Below are positions 23,285-39,094 of a stretch of 64,000 nucleotides of DNA, piece after piece. The stretch's first letter is position 1. Each line of letters starts with the position of its first letter. Made by a program: the position numbers and the translations under genes. The stretch comes from Spongilla lacustris (Eukaryota; Porifera; Demospongiae; Spongillida; Spongillidae), in NCBI GenBank assembly GCA_949361645.1, contig OX442422.1, positions 9,188,426-9,252,425 of the forward strand, given 5' to 3'. The notes under the pieces are model-generated. The model did no database searches. It saw nothing but the letters and a program-made list of their open reading frames with translations, and had not been told where the DNA came from.

Positions 23285-23452
23285 CTGTATGTCTCATGAC
23301 CTTGTGTGTATGTCTCATGACCTTGTGTGTATGTCTCATGACCTTGTGTGTATGTCTCATGACCTTGTGTGTATGTCTCATGACCTTGTGTGTATGTCTC
23401 ATGACCTTGTGTGTATGTCACATGACCTTGTGTGTATGTCACATGACCTTGT
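23285..23452. repeat. 21-bp minisatellite, ~8 copies
   Basis: Unit GTATGTCTCATGACCTTGTGT, with CACATGACC in the last copies. The homologous site in the left member (19238-19278) has two copies. Confidence 0.95.
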
Positions 23453-23945
23453 ATTTTCTCTTTAGGCCATCATTGAACATTTAATAGAACAAATCAAACT
23501 AGCCATTGAACATGCTAAGGTGATTTTTCCTTGCAAAAACAATAGTAGGTATATAAGCAATTCCTAAATGGTCAATTGGCTCATGAGCTTACTAGATCGA
23601 CATACATCTAGCCAGATTCCATGCTAGGTATTGACTATGTTGGATTAAGAGATTGCATTGCTTTCTTTCCATGTGACCTCAATCCCCCAATCCATACAGG
23701 GTATGTCTGCAATGCATGAAGGGAAAGGAGGACCATCACCATGGCGACGGTCATTAAGAGGATAATCGCATGGTTGCTTCATCATCAGAAATTATGTATG
23801 AAGAGAAAGAAGAATCATTACCTCCATTACTATGTCAAGACGTTGGTTGATAGCATGGCAGATTCATCATCAATAAGTAGTGAAGTATTAATTTTAAGTC
23901 AAAAAGAGTGAACATCAGTCATCACCGGATATTGAACACTCTGTG

Positions 23946-25540
23946 ACTAACTAGTGGTAATACTTCCGTAGACATGTCTCATGTGGTAGACTGTATAGGT
24001 TTGTAACCTATTGTTCTTACATACTTGCTGCATCCCCTCCTCACACATATAAATTATAGTGTTAATATGTAGACTATACCCACCACCCACCTTTGACACT
24101 TTATATATCTCTACGGTACACAGTCTCAGCCTAATACAGGACCAATGTATTCTGCTGGGCACAGCTTTTCTTCAAAAGGGGTCAGCTAGGTCACTGCCTT
24201 GGCAACAAGATTATATTCATCCACATATTTGCTTTCAAGTGCAGGCCAGCTCTCATATGATATGGGCGTGTGTGAAAAACAGAAAGGTTACATGTATGAA
24301 GCACTTTGTACAGACCAGCTGTGTGCATGTTTCCCACAAAGTAGGCAATGCCACCTCTCTCCTATTGCCTCCCACACATACCTCATACCCTCCCCAGCCC
24401 ATATGACAACACATTGGTGTGGCGTCGGCTGTGCACGACACCTAACATGATTATGCCTTCACAAACATACAACCTCCTCCAACATATATAAACGAACTTT
24501 ACACACACATGCACACAGAGCAGGGGCCAGCTACCTATAGCTAATTTAGTTTTTACCTAATTTATTTAGAGGTGGTGGGCCCACACCACCTCAGGGGAAA
24601 AAACTGAGGAAAAAACTTTCACAAACTGCTCTGGACAAAACAACAAGCAAACAGAACACAAACGACATAATGTTGGAGTCTTGGAGTTTTCATCTGTGCA
24701 ATCCTGTTTGTCAAGGAAGATATCTGGCTCCAATATGAAAAATTCACTTCAAAATTCAGTTTACAGGTAACCGTGCACTGCGACCTAGGCTGACCAATCT
24801 TCCCGCTCCCAAGGCTAATATACCCTCCACCACGTGGCCATGCTCACATGCCTCACACCTATGTCATGTGTACCCAATCGCAATCGGAGAGAGCATAGTT
24901 TCTATCTAATTCACTACGTTCAAACAACATAAACGTTTATACCTCCTAACTAAAACAAGACCTTGTAGTGCAGCGGCCTGTGCTCAGCTAGGGAGACACC
25001 TGGTGCCCTCCAAGTAGAAATAGAGGCAGCTGTCCAATAGTAAATTCATCTGATCTAGTGTGCCATACTTGGCCTTATCAATTTGATTCCCCCCCCCCCC
25101 CCCCCCCCTCTAAGCTGTATGTATGCCAGTCTTATCTGTTCTATAAAGGCTGCTTCGCTACATGTACAGGCACTTTTACATGGAACTTTAAATGACCATT
25201 TTTCTTGCATTTTTGCCATACAATGGGAGGGCTAGCCCCTCCCCCACCCATGCACCAGTACTAAGACTTGGCAGCCTGAGGAGTTTGTTTTGCCACTGAG
25301 GGAGAGAAATATTTCTTATAAAATATGATACTAACATGTCACAGAAGTCCAAAGACCAAAGAGGCACACCTTGTGATGGCCACTACATACACATGTATGA
25401 CAAGGGCATAATGATATTCACTACCCACCCAAAGTACACCTCCATGTGTGCTGTGTGCTCATATAAACAGTAATATAATATGTCACACACACACTAGACA
25501 TACACAACAGACATACATCAATAAATCACAGCCAGGTGTG
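23946..25540. other. Region between the ankyrin pseudogene and the SWAP-70-like 3' end
   Basis: No exon recognised. Contains blocks homologous to 19801-20700 plus about 700 bp with no counterpart there (roughly 24440-24940), and a C-run at about 25090-25109. Confidence 0.45.
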
Positions 25541-25561
25541 AATAGTACAAATATGTTATGC

Positions 25562-29076
<3,515 letters not shown>

Positions 29077-31158
29077 GCCAAGATTAATAATAAGCCCTGC
29101 CCCCTCGAGTCTCTCACGTGATTGTATCTGCTCTCAGCAGAGATACAGATAAATCTCAGCTTTTTTGTTTGTTACTTGGTTACAGAGCTTTGGCCCTCAT
29201 GTACATGTACATATCGTACGTAGACTACCCCACCGGCTCGTGTTTAAACGAGCGTATGATGCGCATCTTACGTAGGCGCCTCTGCACAACTGCTACTCTT
29301 AGATCTCCTAGATCTAGGAGTAGCAGGAGCAGTAGGCAGCTGCGATCGTGATTACGTCGATATGCTCGTAGCGTTAGATAATGTACATGTATGAGCCTTT
29401 TTGTGGTGGGGGCACCACACTTCCACATCTGGTCCCCAGACTATGCAAATTGATCCATATTCCCTTGCAGTGATGACACTGAATGGTGTGGCTAGATGGA
29501 CATCAACTGCGATTCAGCATTCACCAGAGGTGATACCATTGGAACCATATAGGGCACCTGGGAATACAGGCACCTGGTGTCAGCTGCATTTGGCAGAGAT
29601 AAGCTTTCAAGTGTTGCATGTGTGTTCCATGCTTTTCTAGTGCTGTGGGGACAGGAGGAAGTTTAGAGTTCTATTTCAGTATATGCTCCTCATGCCAGAT
29701 GTCCGGTTCCCAAACTACTAGGCTCAAGGGTTACATTCCAGCACGTGGTCCCAACTGCACAAGATTTAAAAATAAAATTGGTAGATCTAATGCATTTCAG
29801 TTGAGTAAAAAGTAAGGAAACAAGGAATTATACCGCATTCATAAATTTATAAAATCCGAGCTACATCATTTACCAAATCTATCAGCCTAAATGTAGGCAT
29901 GTAATATTAATGAATGTACATATATACCCGGTAAATCGAGGGTTTTTTTAATTTCTTTTTTCTTTTTTTTTTTTACTCAACTGGAGTCCTACATCACTCA
30001 TTTTATTTTTAAAATTAAATCTCTCATTTTCTTGTTTCGGTCTAATCTGAGTGTGTCTGGGAGCACAATGCAAGGGTCTGGTGTGCACCATTTACACAAA
30101 GGGGGGGAGGGGGGGACCTGTTTATTTGCTGAAGAGTGCTACTGTAGGGGGACCTGTTTATTTGCTGAAGAGTGCTACTGTAGGTTTTGGCCTCAATGAC
30201 AACTGCTTCATAGATCAACCAAGTTAGGATTTACAAATTACATGTTCAGGATCCCACCTTTATGGTACCTACGCACATATTAAATTAGAAGTCACAGCAA
30301 TGAGTGTCAAGCATAACTCCCCTTACGAAAATCATAAAACAGATCCAACTCGGCAGTAAGTTTCTAACTTGTTGGTTCTAATGCTTCCATAAATAACTGC
30401 TAACATGCAAACCTCTTATCCAAGTGAATCATCTTTTTTAAGGTTGGAGTGTGGGAACAAGTTAACTCTGTTGTCTGAGCTTGATTCTACTCTACATAAA
30501 TTTGAGGTGCTATCTATCAATTGCTTTGCTAATCGTATTCGCAGCACTTCAAACCCTGCATAAAACTAACTAAAGTAGGTTCCAATACAGCCAGGTGTCT
30601 GGTCCCCAGACTACTAGGCTCTCATGGGCTCAAGGGCAGTTAGGTACATGTAGGTCGTGTCAAACAGCATTATATAGATACCTTTGAAAGTGGGGAAAAT
30701 GATCCAATGGGACCTCACCAGTTCTGACAAGCAATATCATATGTTACAAAGGTCAGCAAAACAGAAAAAATTACATGTATGAGCTGTTACCAACAACAAA
30801 AATAAGAAAATCTCTTCTACCCCATTGCTATATAGAAATGAGGAGTCTTTTGGCCCAAAAAATTTGTGGAAGTTGCAACTATAGAGACTGAGGTATGAGC
30901 GTATCTTTTGAACAGACTTCTGTTGCCATGCAGCAAGGCAATACTGCAAGTGTGGTGGTTTGGGTTATACATATGTACTACATCTGTCACATGTACAACA
31001 CTGTTGCACTATGGAGATGTATGACTGCAACTGTGTGTATTTGTGAAGTTAAAAGCTGATAATTAGTTAACAACGAAAGTTGAAAATTGGTTGAATAGAA
31101 TTAAATTTAAAAACAACTGGTGCACACACAAAACACATAGCTCCTACACAGATACTTT
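29077..31158. other. Intergenic region upstream of the SWAP-70-like gene
   Basis: No gene recognised. It contains a TCTGGTCCCCAGACTA palindromic motif at about 29425 and 30599, a dispersed-repeat end near 29797-29840, and a ~37-bp direct duplication at 30114-30187 (GACCTGTTTATTTGCTGAAG). Confidence 0.4.
29797..29840 (+). repeat. Dispersed repeat end shared with 46947-46996
   Basis: TTGAGTAAAAAGTAAGGAAA followed by CAAGGAATTA and a GCATTCAT block; a TTTTACTCAACTGGAGTCC block in opposite orientation lies at about 29972-29990, so both may bound one element. Confidence 0.65.
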
Positions 31159-31347
31159 TCATTTGTGTTCCAGTCTTCTTAGCCTTCGTTCCTCTCGCTC
31201 GTCGTTCAGACTCTGCGGTGCTTGAACAGCCTGTGGTTTACGGAGCCAGTGCTCGATGGTGTAACCAATGAAGCCCACGGTGATGGTCACCGGGAGCATG
31301 ACCTGAGGGAAGTATCGCTTGAGGATCTGAACGGCTACTTGCCACAT
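31159..31347 (-). CDS. SMIM12: Small integral membrane protein 12-like (SMIM12)
   Basis: Single-exon ORF of 62 codons, ATG at 31345-31347, stop at 31159-31161. It begins MWQVAVQILKRYFPQV, then a hydrophobic segment (about residues 17-33, VMLPVTITVGFIGYTIE), then a basic-acidic tail (EREERRLRRLEHK). This is the SMIM12 pattern: MW start, one membrane helix ending GY-(I/L)E, and an ERRE-R-L motif. SMIM12 is a conserved single-pass micro-protein of poorly known function. The vertebrate protein is about 92 residues, so the C-terminus here is shorter or continues in an exon I did not find. Confidence 0.68.
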   Translation of the reverse strand: MWQVAVQILKRYFPQVMLPVTITVGFIGYTIEHWLRKPQAVQAPQSLNDEREERRLRRLEHK

Positions 31348-31465
31348 ATCGATAGAAGCCCACCGCTGCTCTGGATGGAGCTTAAGGAGTTAAAATAGAA
31401 TTTAATCATTGTTGACATGACGACAGGGATAATATGGCGGCGGTTTACGCCATTTTTCTGTGGGC

Positions 31466-31578
31466 CCCCCCCCCCCCCCCCCCCCCCCCTCAATGTTAGC
31501 AAAGTTTACCATTGGTATCCAAACCTATCATACAATATAAGGCGCTTTGCTATAGCTATATGAAGCTTATATTACTAT

Positions 31579-31621
<43 letters not shown>
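31466..31621. repeat. Long poly-C and poly-G tracts
   Basis: A C-run of about 23 at 31466-31489 and a G-run of about 37 at 31583-31621. Confidence 0.9.
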
Positions 31622-31755
31622 CTACTTCCGTAGTTCCGTCTCACACCGATTTGAGAGGTATGAAATTTATGCGGCTGCCAATGATGTCATGATCATGTCA
31701 TACCAATCGGACCACGTCGTCATCAAAGCAACGGCAATCCTGCACGTTGTAATAT

Positions 31756-32118
31756 CAGGGCCGTAGATAACTTTTAAACTTTGGGGGGGCACTAGTTGGG
31801 CGTGGCCCGCCCTTCGCCAACACGCGAAGGGCGGGCCACGCCCAACTATAGGGGGGCACAATAGGTCTGAACGTCATATATTGTGATCTAAATTCAGTCT
31901 AATTAATTCATATTCGTCATGTATAGGCATGCCCTGTACGTATAATCCTACATGTAAACGCAACTTGATTTGAACCATACGTGCGCGCGTTATCATACAC
32001 CGCTCATTAAGGAAAAATCCCGGCGACTGGAATTGCGATTTGCAGACACTTTTTAAAAAGTAATAGAAATTTTGGGGGGGCACGTGCCCCCCCAAGCTCC
32101 CCCTTATCTACGGCCTTG
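31756..32118. mobile_element. Non-autonomous hAT-like element with internal hairpin
   Basis: Ends are CAGGGCCGTAGATAA (left) and the complement of CAAGGCCGTAGATAA (right). Inside is a perfect 24-bp inverted repeat with a 6-bp loop (31794-31817 and 31824-31847), plus GGGGGGGCAC/GTGCCCCCCC pairing. No convincing 8-bp target duplication. Confidence 0.68.
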
Positions 32119-32313
32119 CTGTATGCGGCGTATATGCGAGGGCAAAATGTGCCATGCAAATACCGGTAGACCCTATTACCTTAGTCTGGGTACCAGACCC
32201 TTTATAATTATTTATTAACTAGATATAGGTAATAAAGGGTCACCCCCAAAGAGATGTCAAGATGGAAGACTTGGACAGCGTGATGAAAAGCTAGTGCTAC
32301 TATCAGCCTGAAA

Positions 32314-32369
32314 GATGTATATATAATTATAATTATAATTATAATTATAATTATATATATAATTATATC
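32314..32369. repeat. (AATTAT)n AT-rich repeat
   Basis: About eight ATAATT hexamers forming a self-complementary tract. Confidence 0.85.
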
Positions 32370-33617
32370 TGTGGCTCTCAAAAATACAGTTTGAGTACCA
32401 CACCGTACCAGTCATGATCTGTTCAGTGTATAAACAATAGTTGTGCACTAGCTGGATCATCTGCTATTTTGTATATCAGACAACACAGGCTCCAGTGCTT
32501 GCTGTACTTCAACTGACTCTGATAAAGACTGCCCTTTGGGTGCAGTGGAGTAGGAAGGAGGGGCAATTATTATTGCCATATACGGGTGCATTTATCACCC
32601 AATAATTCCATGCTCCAGATAACTCTGGGGGTGCAAGTACATGTACACGTTCAATATTATATAAGATCATTTTTCAGCCTGGCCGAATTAAAAATATCTA
32701 AATTTGGGCATGTCACAGAATTCCTTACAGGATATAACAAATCCGATCATGAAAATGAATTTATATATGATCAGAGCTAATTGATCATGCAGAATAAAAT
32801 AGTATACCAGGCTAAGTAATCCTTGTATGCTTCTGCTGTTGAGTATTGTATATTGTGTTGTATACAAAACAGAAGTACTGTATTATAAGTCTCCAAACAT
32901 AAGATGGGTCTTCAGATTAAGATTTAATGCTTGCATACATGACAGAGTAAGTATATATGAAATAGTATCTGTGCCTTTAACATTGTTGTGAGGGATGCTA
33001 ATTTTCCTAAGAAAAGTATGGGGCTGTTTCATTCATTATACTTATCTCATTCATCTTCCATCTCCATATATGCAAAACCCTTAGGCTAACATTTCAAGTT
33101 TCACTGGCAGATCATATTAAATTTAAATCTAGTGATCACTGAAGTGTAAAAATACTACAATCCAAAGAAAAAAGCTACATTTCTCTAAAAGGTACACAAT
33201 TTAGTTTATTTTTGTTTTAACATCCTCTGCAATAGCCAGAGGCCATTGGTATCTTGAAACCAAGAACACACGGCAACTTACTTGGGGGTCATGTCAGCCC
33301 TGGCATTAAGCAGGGACCTCACTGAATTCTACATCCACCCCACCCCTATCATTAAAAAGCAACCAGAGATTGTATTCAACTTCTTCAGACATCAGTTTTG
33401 CCTTTACTAAAACAACTGCATGTGGCCCCCTGGGCTAAAGTTCAACATGTTTTGAAGGTCACTGTGCCTATCTGTGCCTAATCTGGTCACTGTGCCTAAT
33501 CTTATGAAATCTTGCTTACATGTAGAGGTTTTAAGGTGACTGGCAAGTAAGAGGAGAAGGATCAGCTTTGGTCAGTCGATACAAGTATCCTAGAGATACA
33601 CCTTCTAAGGCAGAATA

Positions 33618-33905
33618 TTGAGCAGCATCATTGGAATGATGGTGCAAAGCATTCATCCTGATGTATCCTTTGATGTGAAGCTGGTCCTTTTCTCTTTGTT
33701 CTTTGGCATTGTATGTACACTGACACAGTACGTGCTGTGTAAGGGCATGATGGAACTACTGCAAGCCAATAATAATAATACTGCAATATGGTTCCTTCCC
33801 ATCCCTTTGTTGCTCCAGGCAAGAATACCTTTGCATTTGTGTTTGATGTTCTATTTGTCCTATGTGGCAAACCGGGCCATCTCCTTGTTTTCGTATCCTT
33901 TATAA
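33618..33905 (+). other. Hydrophobic open reading frame of doubtful status
   Basis: 95 codons from ATG to stop, with two or three hydrophobic stretches (LVLFSLFFGIVCTLTQYV; FLPIPLLLQ; LCLMFYLSYVA). No homology recognised and no splice context. It may be chance, because AT-rich pyrimidine-biased sequence gives such frames. Confidence 0.2.
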
Positions 33906-35741
33906 CTAGTTTGACTCATCTTGTTCCTTCTAATGCCAAAGATTTATAATCTCTATGATTGACTGGAGTGCTGTTGTTTTGCTCTTTTGCAAACCACACA
34001 TGTTCTTTCTTTCCCTATTTTGTTACACTTTCTGGGCTTCCCCCCCCACTAAATTGTAACTAAAGGGTTCTCATTCACTGCCTGAGTAGACTGCTGATCT
34101 TATATTGAAGGTTTAAATTTGTGAGTACAATCGCCACATGTGAAGTGGCCCGCTGACATACGATCCCTGTCTTTCCAGTTCAATAGCAATTGTGCACCTC
34201 TGTCACAAAATACTTGCCACTCCCCCCCCCCCCCCCCCCCCCCTCTCAAATTTGGATTATTGGAACCCCTAGTCCAAATATCCTAGGGTATACTTGCATG
34301 GGCACCAAAGGGATAATGGGATGACCAGCAAGGTTGATATGGAAGCTGGCCCATGAAGTTGACAATAAAGGTTCTACTGATGTTGTACCAAAAGTGGATA
34401 GTGCTAAGGGAGGAATTGTCTCACTCCCACCTCTGCGGGGGTGGGATGGGGGTGGGATGGGGTGGCAAAGCTCCAGGAGCTTTGAAAACAAACTCACATC
34501 AGTTAGAAACTGTTTTTCCCCCTCCCGATTCTGTGCAATCAATTGCAACAGGATGATGTTTACATGCACTCCAGCATGGCAATGCTGCCTCTGTATTGGG
34601 CACCACCACTAGCGTGTAATTAAAATAGTGTACCCTTATGTATCCTTGTGTATCCTTGTGTATCCTTGTGTATCCTTGTGTATCTTTGTCAATGTGTATC
34701 CTTGTGTATCCCATACTTTAGGTTACTATTTGCATTTTACTCACATTTTGTTAATTTATATTATATTGTTAAACCATCTTAAAAAAAAAGTTTACACATT
34801 GAAAATCTGAATGTCCTTCATGCATAAAATTTAACAATTCAGACTGGGAGTCAGATGCAGACATTTCAAAGCAATTAAGCATTGCCAGTTTTCTGGAGAG
34901 TACATGTATCATAAATCTCCGGCCACAGCAACTTACCAGGACAATCAAAAACTATTCTGTGCATTGAAGTGTGTGTGTGGCTAATACCTGTGCCTAAATA
35001 CAGTATAACCTCACTACAGCTTGCCAGGGCCACTGTTCTAATGGTCTATATTTGATTGCTATTTATTGCCAGAAAAAGCTTTTGCCTGTTTAGAAGTGTT
35101 GTATCAGAAAACTTCAGTATTATTATGGGTCTGGTGGTGGGAAGGGCATGCACCCTCCTCCTTAATAGGCCACAGCAAACTGTAAACAACTGAAGCAAAC
35201 TTTTAATAATACAGACAAGCACCAAACATGCAATTGACCAAGTAGCCTCTGTCTGGCAATGGCTTTGTCCCCAACAACAGCAAGGTGACCTATCTCTGGC
35301 CCATTACATTATGGTGGCACATATAGGCACTGCAGGTAGAATGACTTGTGATCCATGATCCAGCACCTTTATCATGTAACCCGTACAGTTTCATATGGGG
35401 ATCTTAGAATAGGAGACTAGCTGAATCATCTGCTAATGCATGAAATTGGTAGGGGTGTGGTGCCACAAGACTAAGTTGGGGGAGGGTGTTCCTTTCCCCG
35501 CCTCCCCCCCCCCCCCCCCCCCCCCCCCCCCATTGCATGATTTCAGTGGTATGCAACAGCCCACGGCCCATCCTATTTCGTGCAAGGTCATCACACGACC
35601 GCAGCCGTGACCGCAATCATTTTGTTGTTAAGGAACGTTGCTGAGGCGTTGAATCGAAATATTTTTCGTTTATAGGGCAATATGCCGATAATTTATTATT
35701 TATAGCACAACAGAGCTCGATGGACACATAGACCCTGGAGG

Positions 35742-38700
35742 ATGGCGGGCCACGTTAGTAAGAGAGTCTTGAAACAGCCAGAAGTTCACAGTACACTATT
35801 AATCGGGACCAGCTTTTGGAAATGGGAAGAGGTGAGTCGCCCCGCGTCAGCAGTGCTGTTGTATGTGTGTAGCACTCGCGCTCGCGCAGCAAGTATATTT
35901 GCACACCGTAGGGCCTACGAAGCGTGCCCACATGCGCGAGGTGAGCGTGTGAACAATCTGCATGCGCGAAGCGTACACGTGTGCGTGTACGGGTGTGAAG
36001 AGTAGCCTATGCGACTGTTATGGCGGTGCTTCTATCCGTGAATAAAGAGCGCACACTTGCTCTCGCGCACACGAATTTGATGTGTGTAAAGCAAGCATTA
36101 GCGATGATGGTAGGAAAACAGAGACTAGTCTGTGCATGTGTATTTGCAATGCCATCCTATCTAGCCATCGGCATTTCATTCACACACACACACACACACA
36201 CACCACACACACACACGCACACACCACACACACACACGCACACACCACACACACACACACACATCATGCCAGCTTTGCTAGTACACCTTTCCTTCATGCT
36301 TTTTGTTGTGCAGCCCCCATATAGCATGTACTACCATGACTACGTGGCACTCTTCTGTCATAGTCATGGGTCATCTCTAGGAGAGCGGCTTAGTTTCCCT
36401 CCCACCCCTCTTCTCCACCCTCCTAGGTATGCATGTTGTAACTCGCATTGCTGTTTATCCAGTGCCTCATCACAGATAGACATGGCATGTACACTGTATC
36501 TAGGGAGGCGGGGGGTGGGGGTGGGGCATGGTTCTAAGGAGGTGCGGCATGGTTGTGAGAGGCGTGGCCGTGTGGAATGGCTGTGAATGGAGTTGTATTT
36601 CCACCCATCACACCCTACCACATATCGATGACTTGTATTGTCAACACTGTTTGCCCCGCTTACCCTTGTGTCTCCAGGGAGACCCGGTGGCCCAAAAGGC
36701 GGAGTTCTTTGTGGACAAGGATGCTCACTTCCTTTACGCCAAGCCAGAGGACAAGGCCAAGGTAATGTGTTGGGTGACAGGTTGAATGGTCTGGGGACCA
36801 GGGATAAATAGTGGAGTGAGGTAGATTGAAGGGGGCATCAAATAGAAGAAGGGGCATCAAATAGAGGTGCATATGTGGCACTGATTGTGTTAAGCTGACT
36901 TTGGATGTGTTGATGGCCATTGTGCATTGGATGTGACAGCTGCACTGAATGGACAGTGTTATGAGCATGTTTGTGACTGATATAATGAATGGATCAGCAG
37001 CTGTGTGTGTGGTGTGTGTGGTTTATATACAGTGTTTATATATTTGTGTATACCTGTACACATGTAGAGGTGTAGCTCCAGAGTGCTGCCCTGTGTGGTC
37101 CATATGTGGGTGTGGTCCACATGTGGGTGTGGTCCACATGTGGGTGTGGTCCACATATGGGTGTGGTCCACATGTGGGTGTAGTCCACATGCGGGTGTGG
37201 TTCAGTCTGCATGTGGGTGTGGCTATTCAAGTATTGGTGTATATGTATGTGTGAATGTACTGTATAGGTGTGTGCTTTTGTCAAACATTTTACAATCACT
37301 ATTGCCACTTCACCACTTATGCTATCCAACGTAAAATAAAATAGAAAATTTTTGGACTACATGTACACATAAGTGATGGTAGTCATGGTAACCCTTCTCA
37401 GAGGCTTCTTACCAGGAAGATTGTACTAGACACTCCCTTCAGTTAAGGGCTGTGATGGGTAGAGGGCTGTGATGGGTGGAGGGCTGTGATGGATGGAGGG
37501 CTGTGATGGATGGAGGGCTGTGATGGGTGGAGGGCTGTGATGGATGGAGGGCTGGGATGGGTGGAGGGCTGGGATGGGTGGAGGGCTGGGATGGGTGGAG
37601 GGCTGGGATGGGTGGAGGGCTGTGATGGGTGGAGGTGTGATAACTGTTACCGGCCCACCTGTAGAATATCTGAGGGTGTGCATACTGGTACCATGTGTTA
37701 TCTGGGTGTTTTCGCGCTAGCCTTGTGTATGTAAATCTTTGCACCAGAACACATTGCTTCAACATTGGTTGTGATAAGGGACCCAAACAGTTCTCATTCC
37801 TGGTTGCCATGGTTTCATGATACTCTTCTTCTCCTTCCAGTACAATATCATTTGGGATGTCACCCACATCAGTGATGTGAGGGCAGGCAAAGTGCCAATC
37901 AAGGTGAGGACCTTGTCTACACGTAGGTGTGGCGGATGCTTGTATGCATGAGGGTGTAGGGATGAGGGTACATGGTGTAGGGATGAGGGTGCATGTGTGG
38001 TGTTAGGGATGAGGGTTAACGGTGTAGGGATGAGGGTGCATGTGTGGTAGTATATAGTGAATTACATACACTAACACTCTCATGATTTTGTACATATTGT
38101 ATGTACATGTATATGCACAGCTCTTACATAGTACTGGGAAGTGATGTGGTACACATACTTGCATATGGCTTTACATGTGTAGTTAGGGGTTCTTGTTTAC
38201 GTTGGCATTTTCCTTGCTTCCATACTTTCCCATTTCAAGTGTTTCGGTTTGATAAGAGACAGTTGTGATGGCAGATATGTACATGAGCTCGTGTGCCAAA
38301 CATTCCATACTTTTCCTCAGAATATGCTGAGCTGTTACATGTACACTTGGATATCAATTTTCACATATTTCACTCATTCAAGACCACTTGTCACCTTTGA
38401 CTTGACACCTTTAGGTGCAATTAGATCACCCCATTCCTCTGTGTCACCTATTCCCATGTCTCCTCATGCCATTTGAACATCCAAGTTCCCACCTACACTG
38501 TACATCACATACAATGTGCTGTCATCCACACCAACAGACCTTTGACTTCTGCTCTCTGTCCTCTCTGCCCTCTGCCCTCTGCTTTCTGTCTGCTGCTCTC
38601 TGTCCTCTGCCCTTTGCCCTCTGTCCGCTCTACTCTCTGCCCTGTCTTGTACCCTCTGCTCTGCTCTCTACTCTCTGTCCTTTCTACTCTGCCTCTGTCC

Positions 38701-39094
38701 TCTGCTCTCTGCCCTTTGTCCTCTCTACTCTCTGTCCTCTCTACTCTCTGTCCTCTCTACTCTGCCCTTTGTCCTCTGCTCTTTGTCCTCTGCTCTTTGC
38801 CCTTTGTCCTCTCTACTCTCTGTCCTCTCTACTCTGCCCTCTGTCCTCTCGTTTCTGCCCACCAAAGGACTCGAAGTTGTACGAATTACTTCGTTTGGCC
38901 AGCTCCAGTGACTACCTGGATCCTGAGCAGTTCCTCACCCTTGTGTACCGGAGGGAGGGCATAGTCAACCTGGAGTACATACAGCTGATGGCCTCCTCGG
39001 CAGATGTTGCAGACAGGTGGAGGAAGGCTGTGAATGGCATCCTCTTTAACATGCTGCGCTTCAATGCAAGCACCCTGACATTCTTCAAGAGGAA
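35742..39094 (+). CDS. PLCB: PLC-beta exons 1-4: N-terminal PH domain
   Basis: Residues 1 to about 155: [11 protein letters not shown], a beta-strand segment with [23 protein letters not shown], then [25 protein letters not shown] and the terminal helix [12 protein letters not shown]. This matches the PLC-beta PH fold, in which the equivalent of DPKLRELL and the final tryptophan helix are conserved. Introns 1-3 contain a CA microsatellite (36180-36262) and the minisatellites at 37100 and 37446. Confidence 0.9.

Larger units (their letters stand above)
22259..23945 (+). pseudogene. Degraded duplicate of the ankyrin gene 3' end
   Basis: Exon-like blocks: an ankyrin exon 22259-22360 (open, ends DVNIKDE), AIIEHL exon 23466-23519 (two codons shorter than its partner) and terminal exon from 23700. 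The terminal exon opens GMSAMHEGKGGPSPW like the intact one but hits TAA at 23763-23765, and its remainder is out of frame. It is the right-hand copy of 18279-19800. It could still be spliced as an alternative 3' end producing a shorter tail, but looks like a decaying duplicate. Confidence 0.75.
32119..35741. other. Intergenic region between SMIM12-like and PLC-beta genes
   Basis: No gene securely recognised. Holds an open hydrophobic frame (33618-33905, listed separately), a C-run at 34220-34243, a (GTATCCTTGT)n tract at about 34630-34715 and a C-run at 35506-35531. The last ~100 bp before 35742 should include the PLC-beta 5' leader. Confidence 0.4.

Noticed and set aside
29225..29428. Small gene upstream of the SWAP-70-like start
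   Set aside because: Leucine-rich frame arises from a CAGGAGCAGTAGGCAG-type stretch; no support from splice sites or homology.
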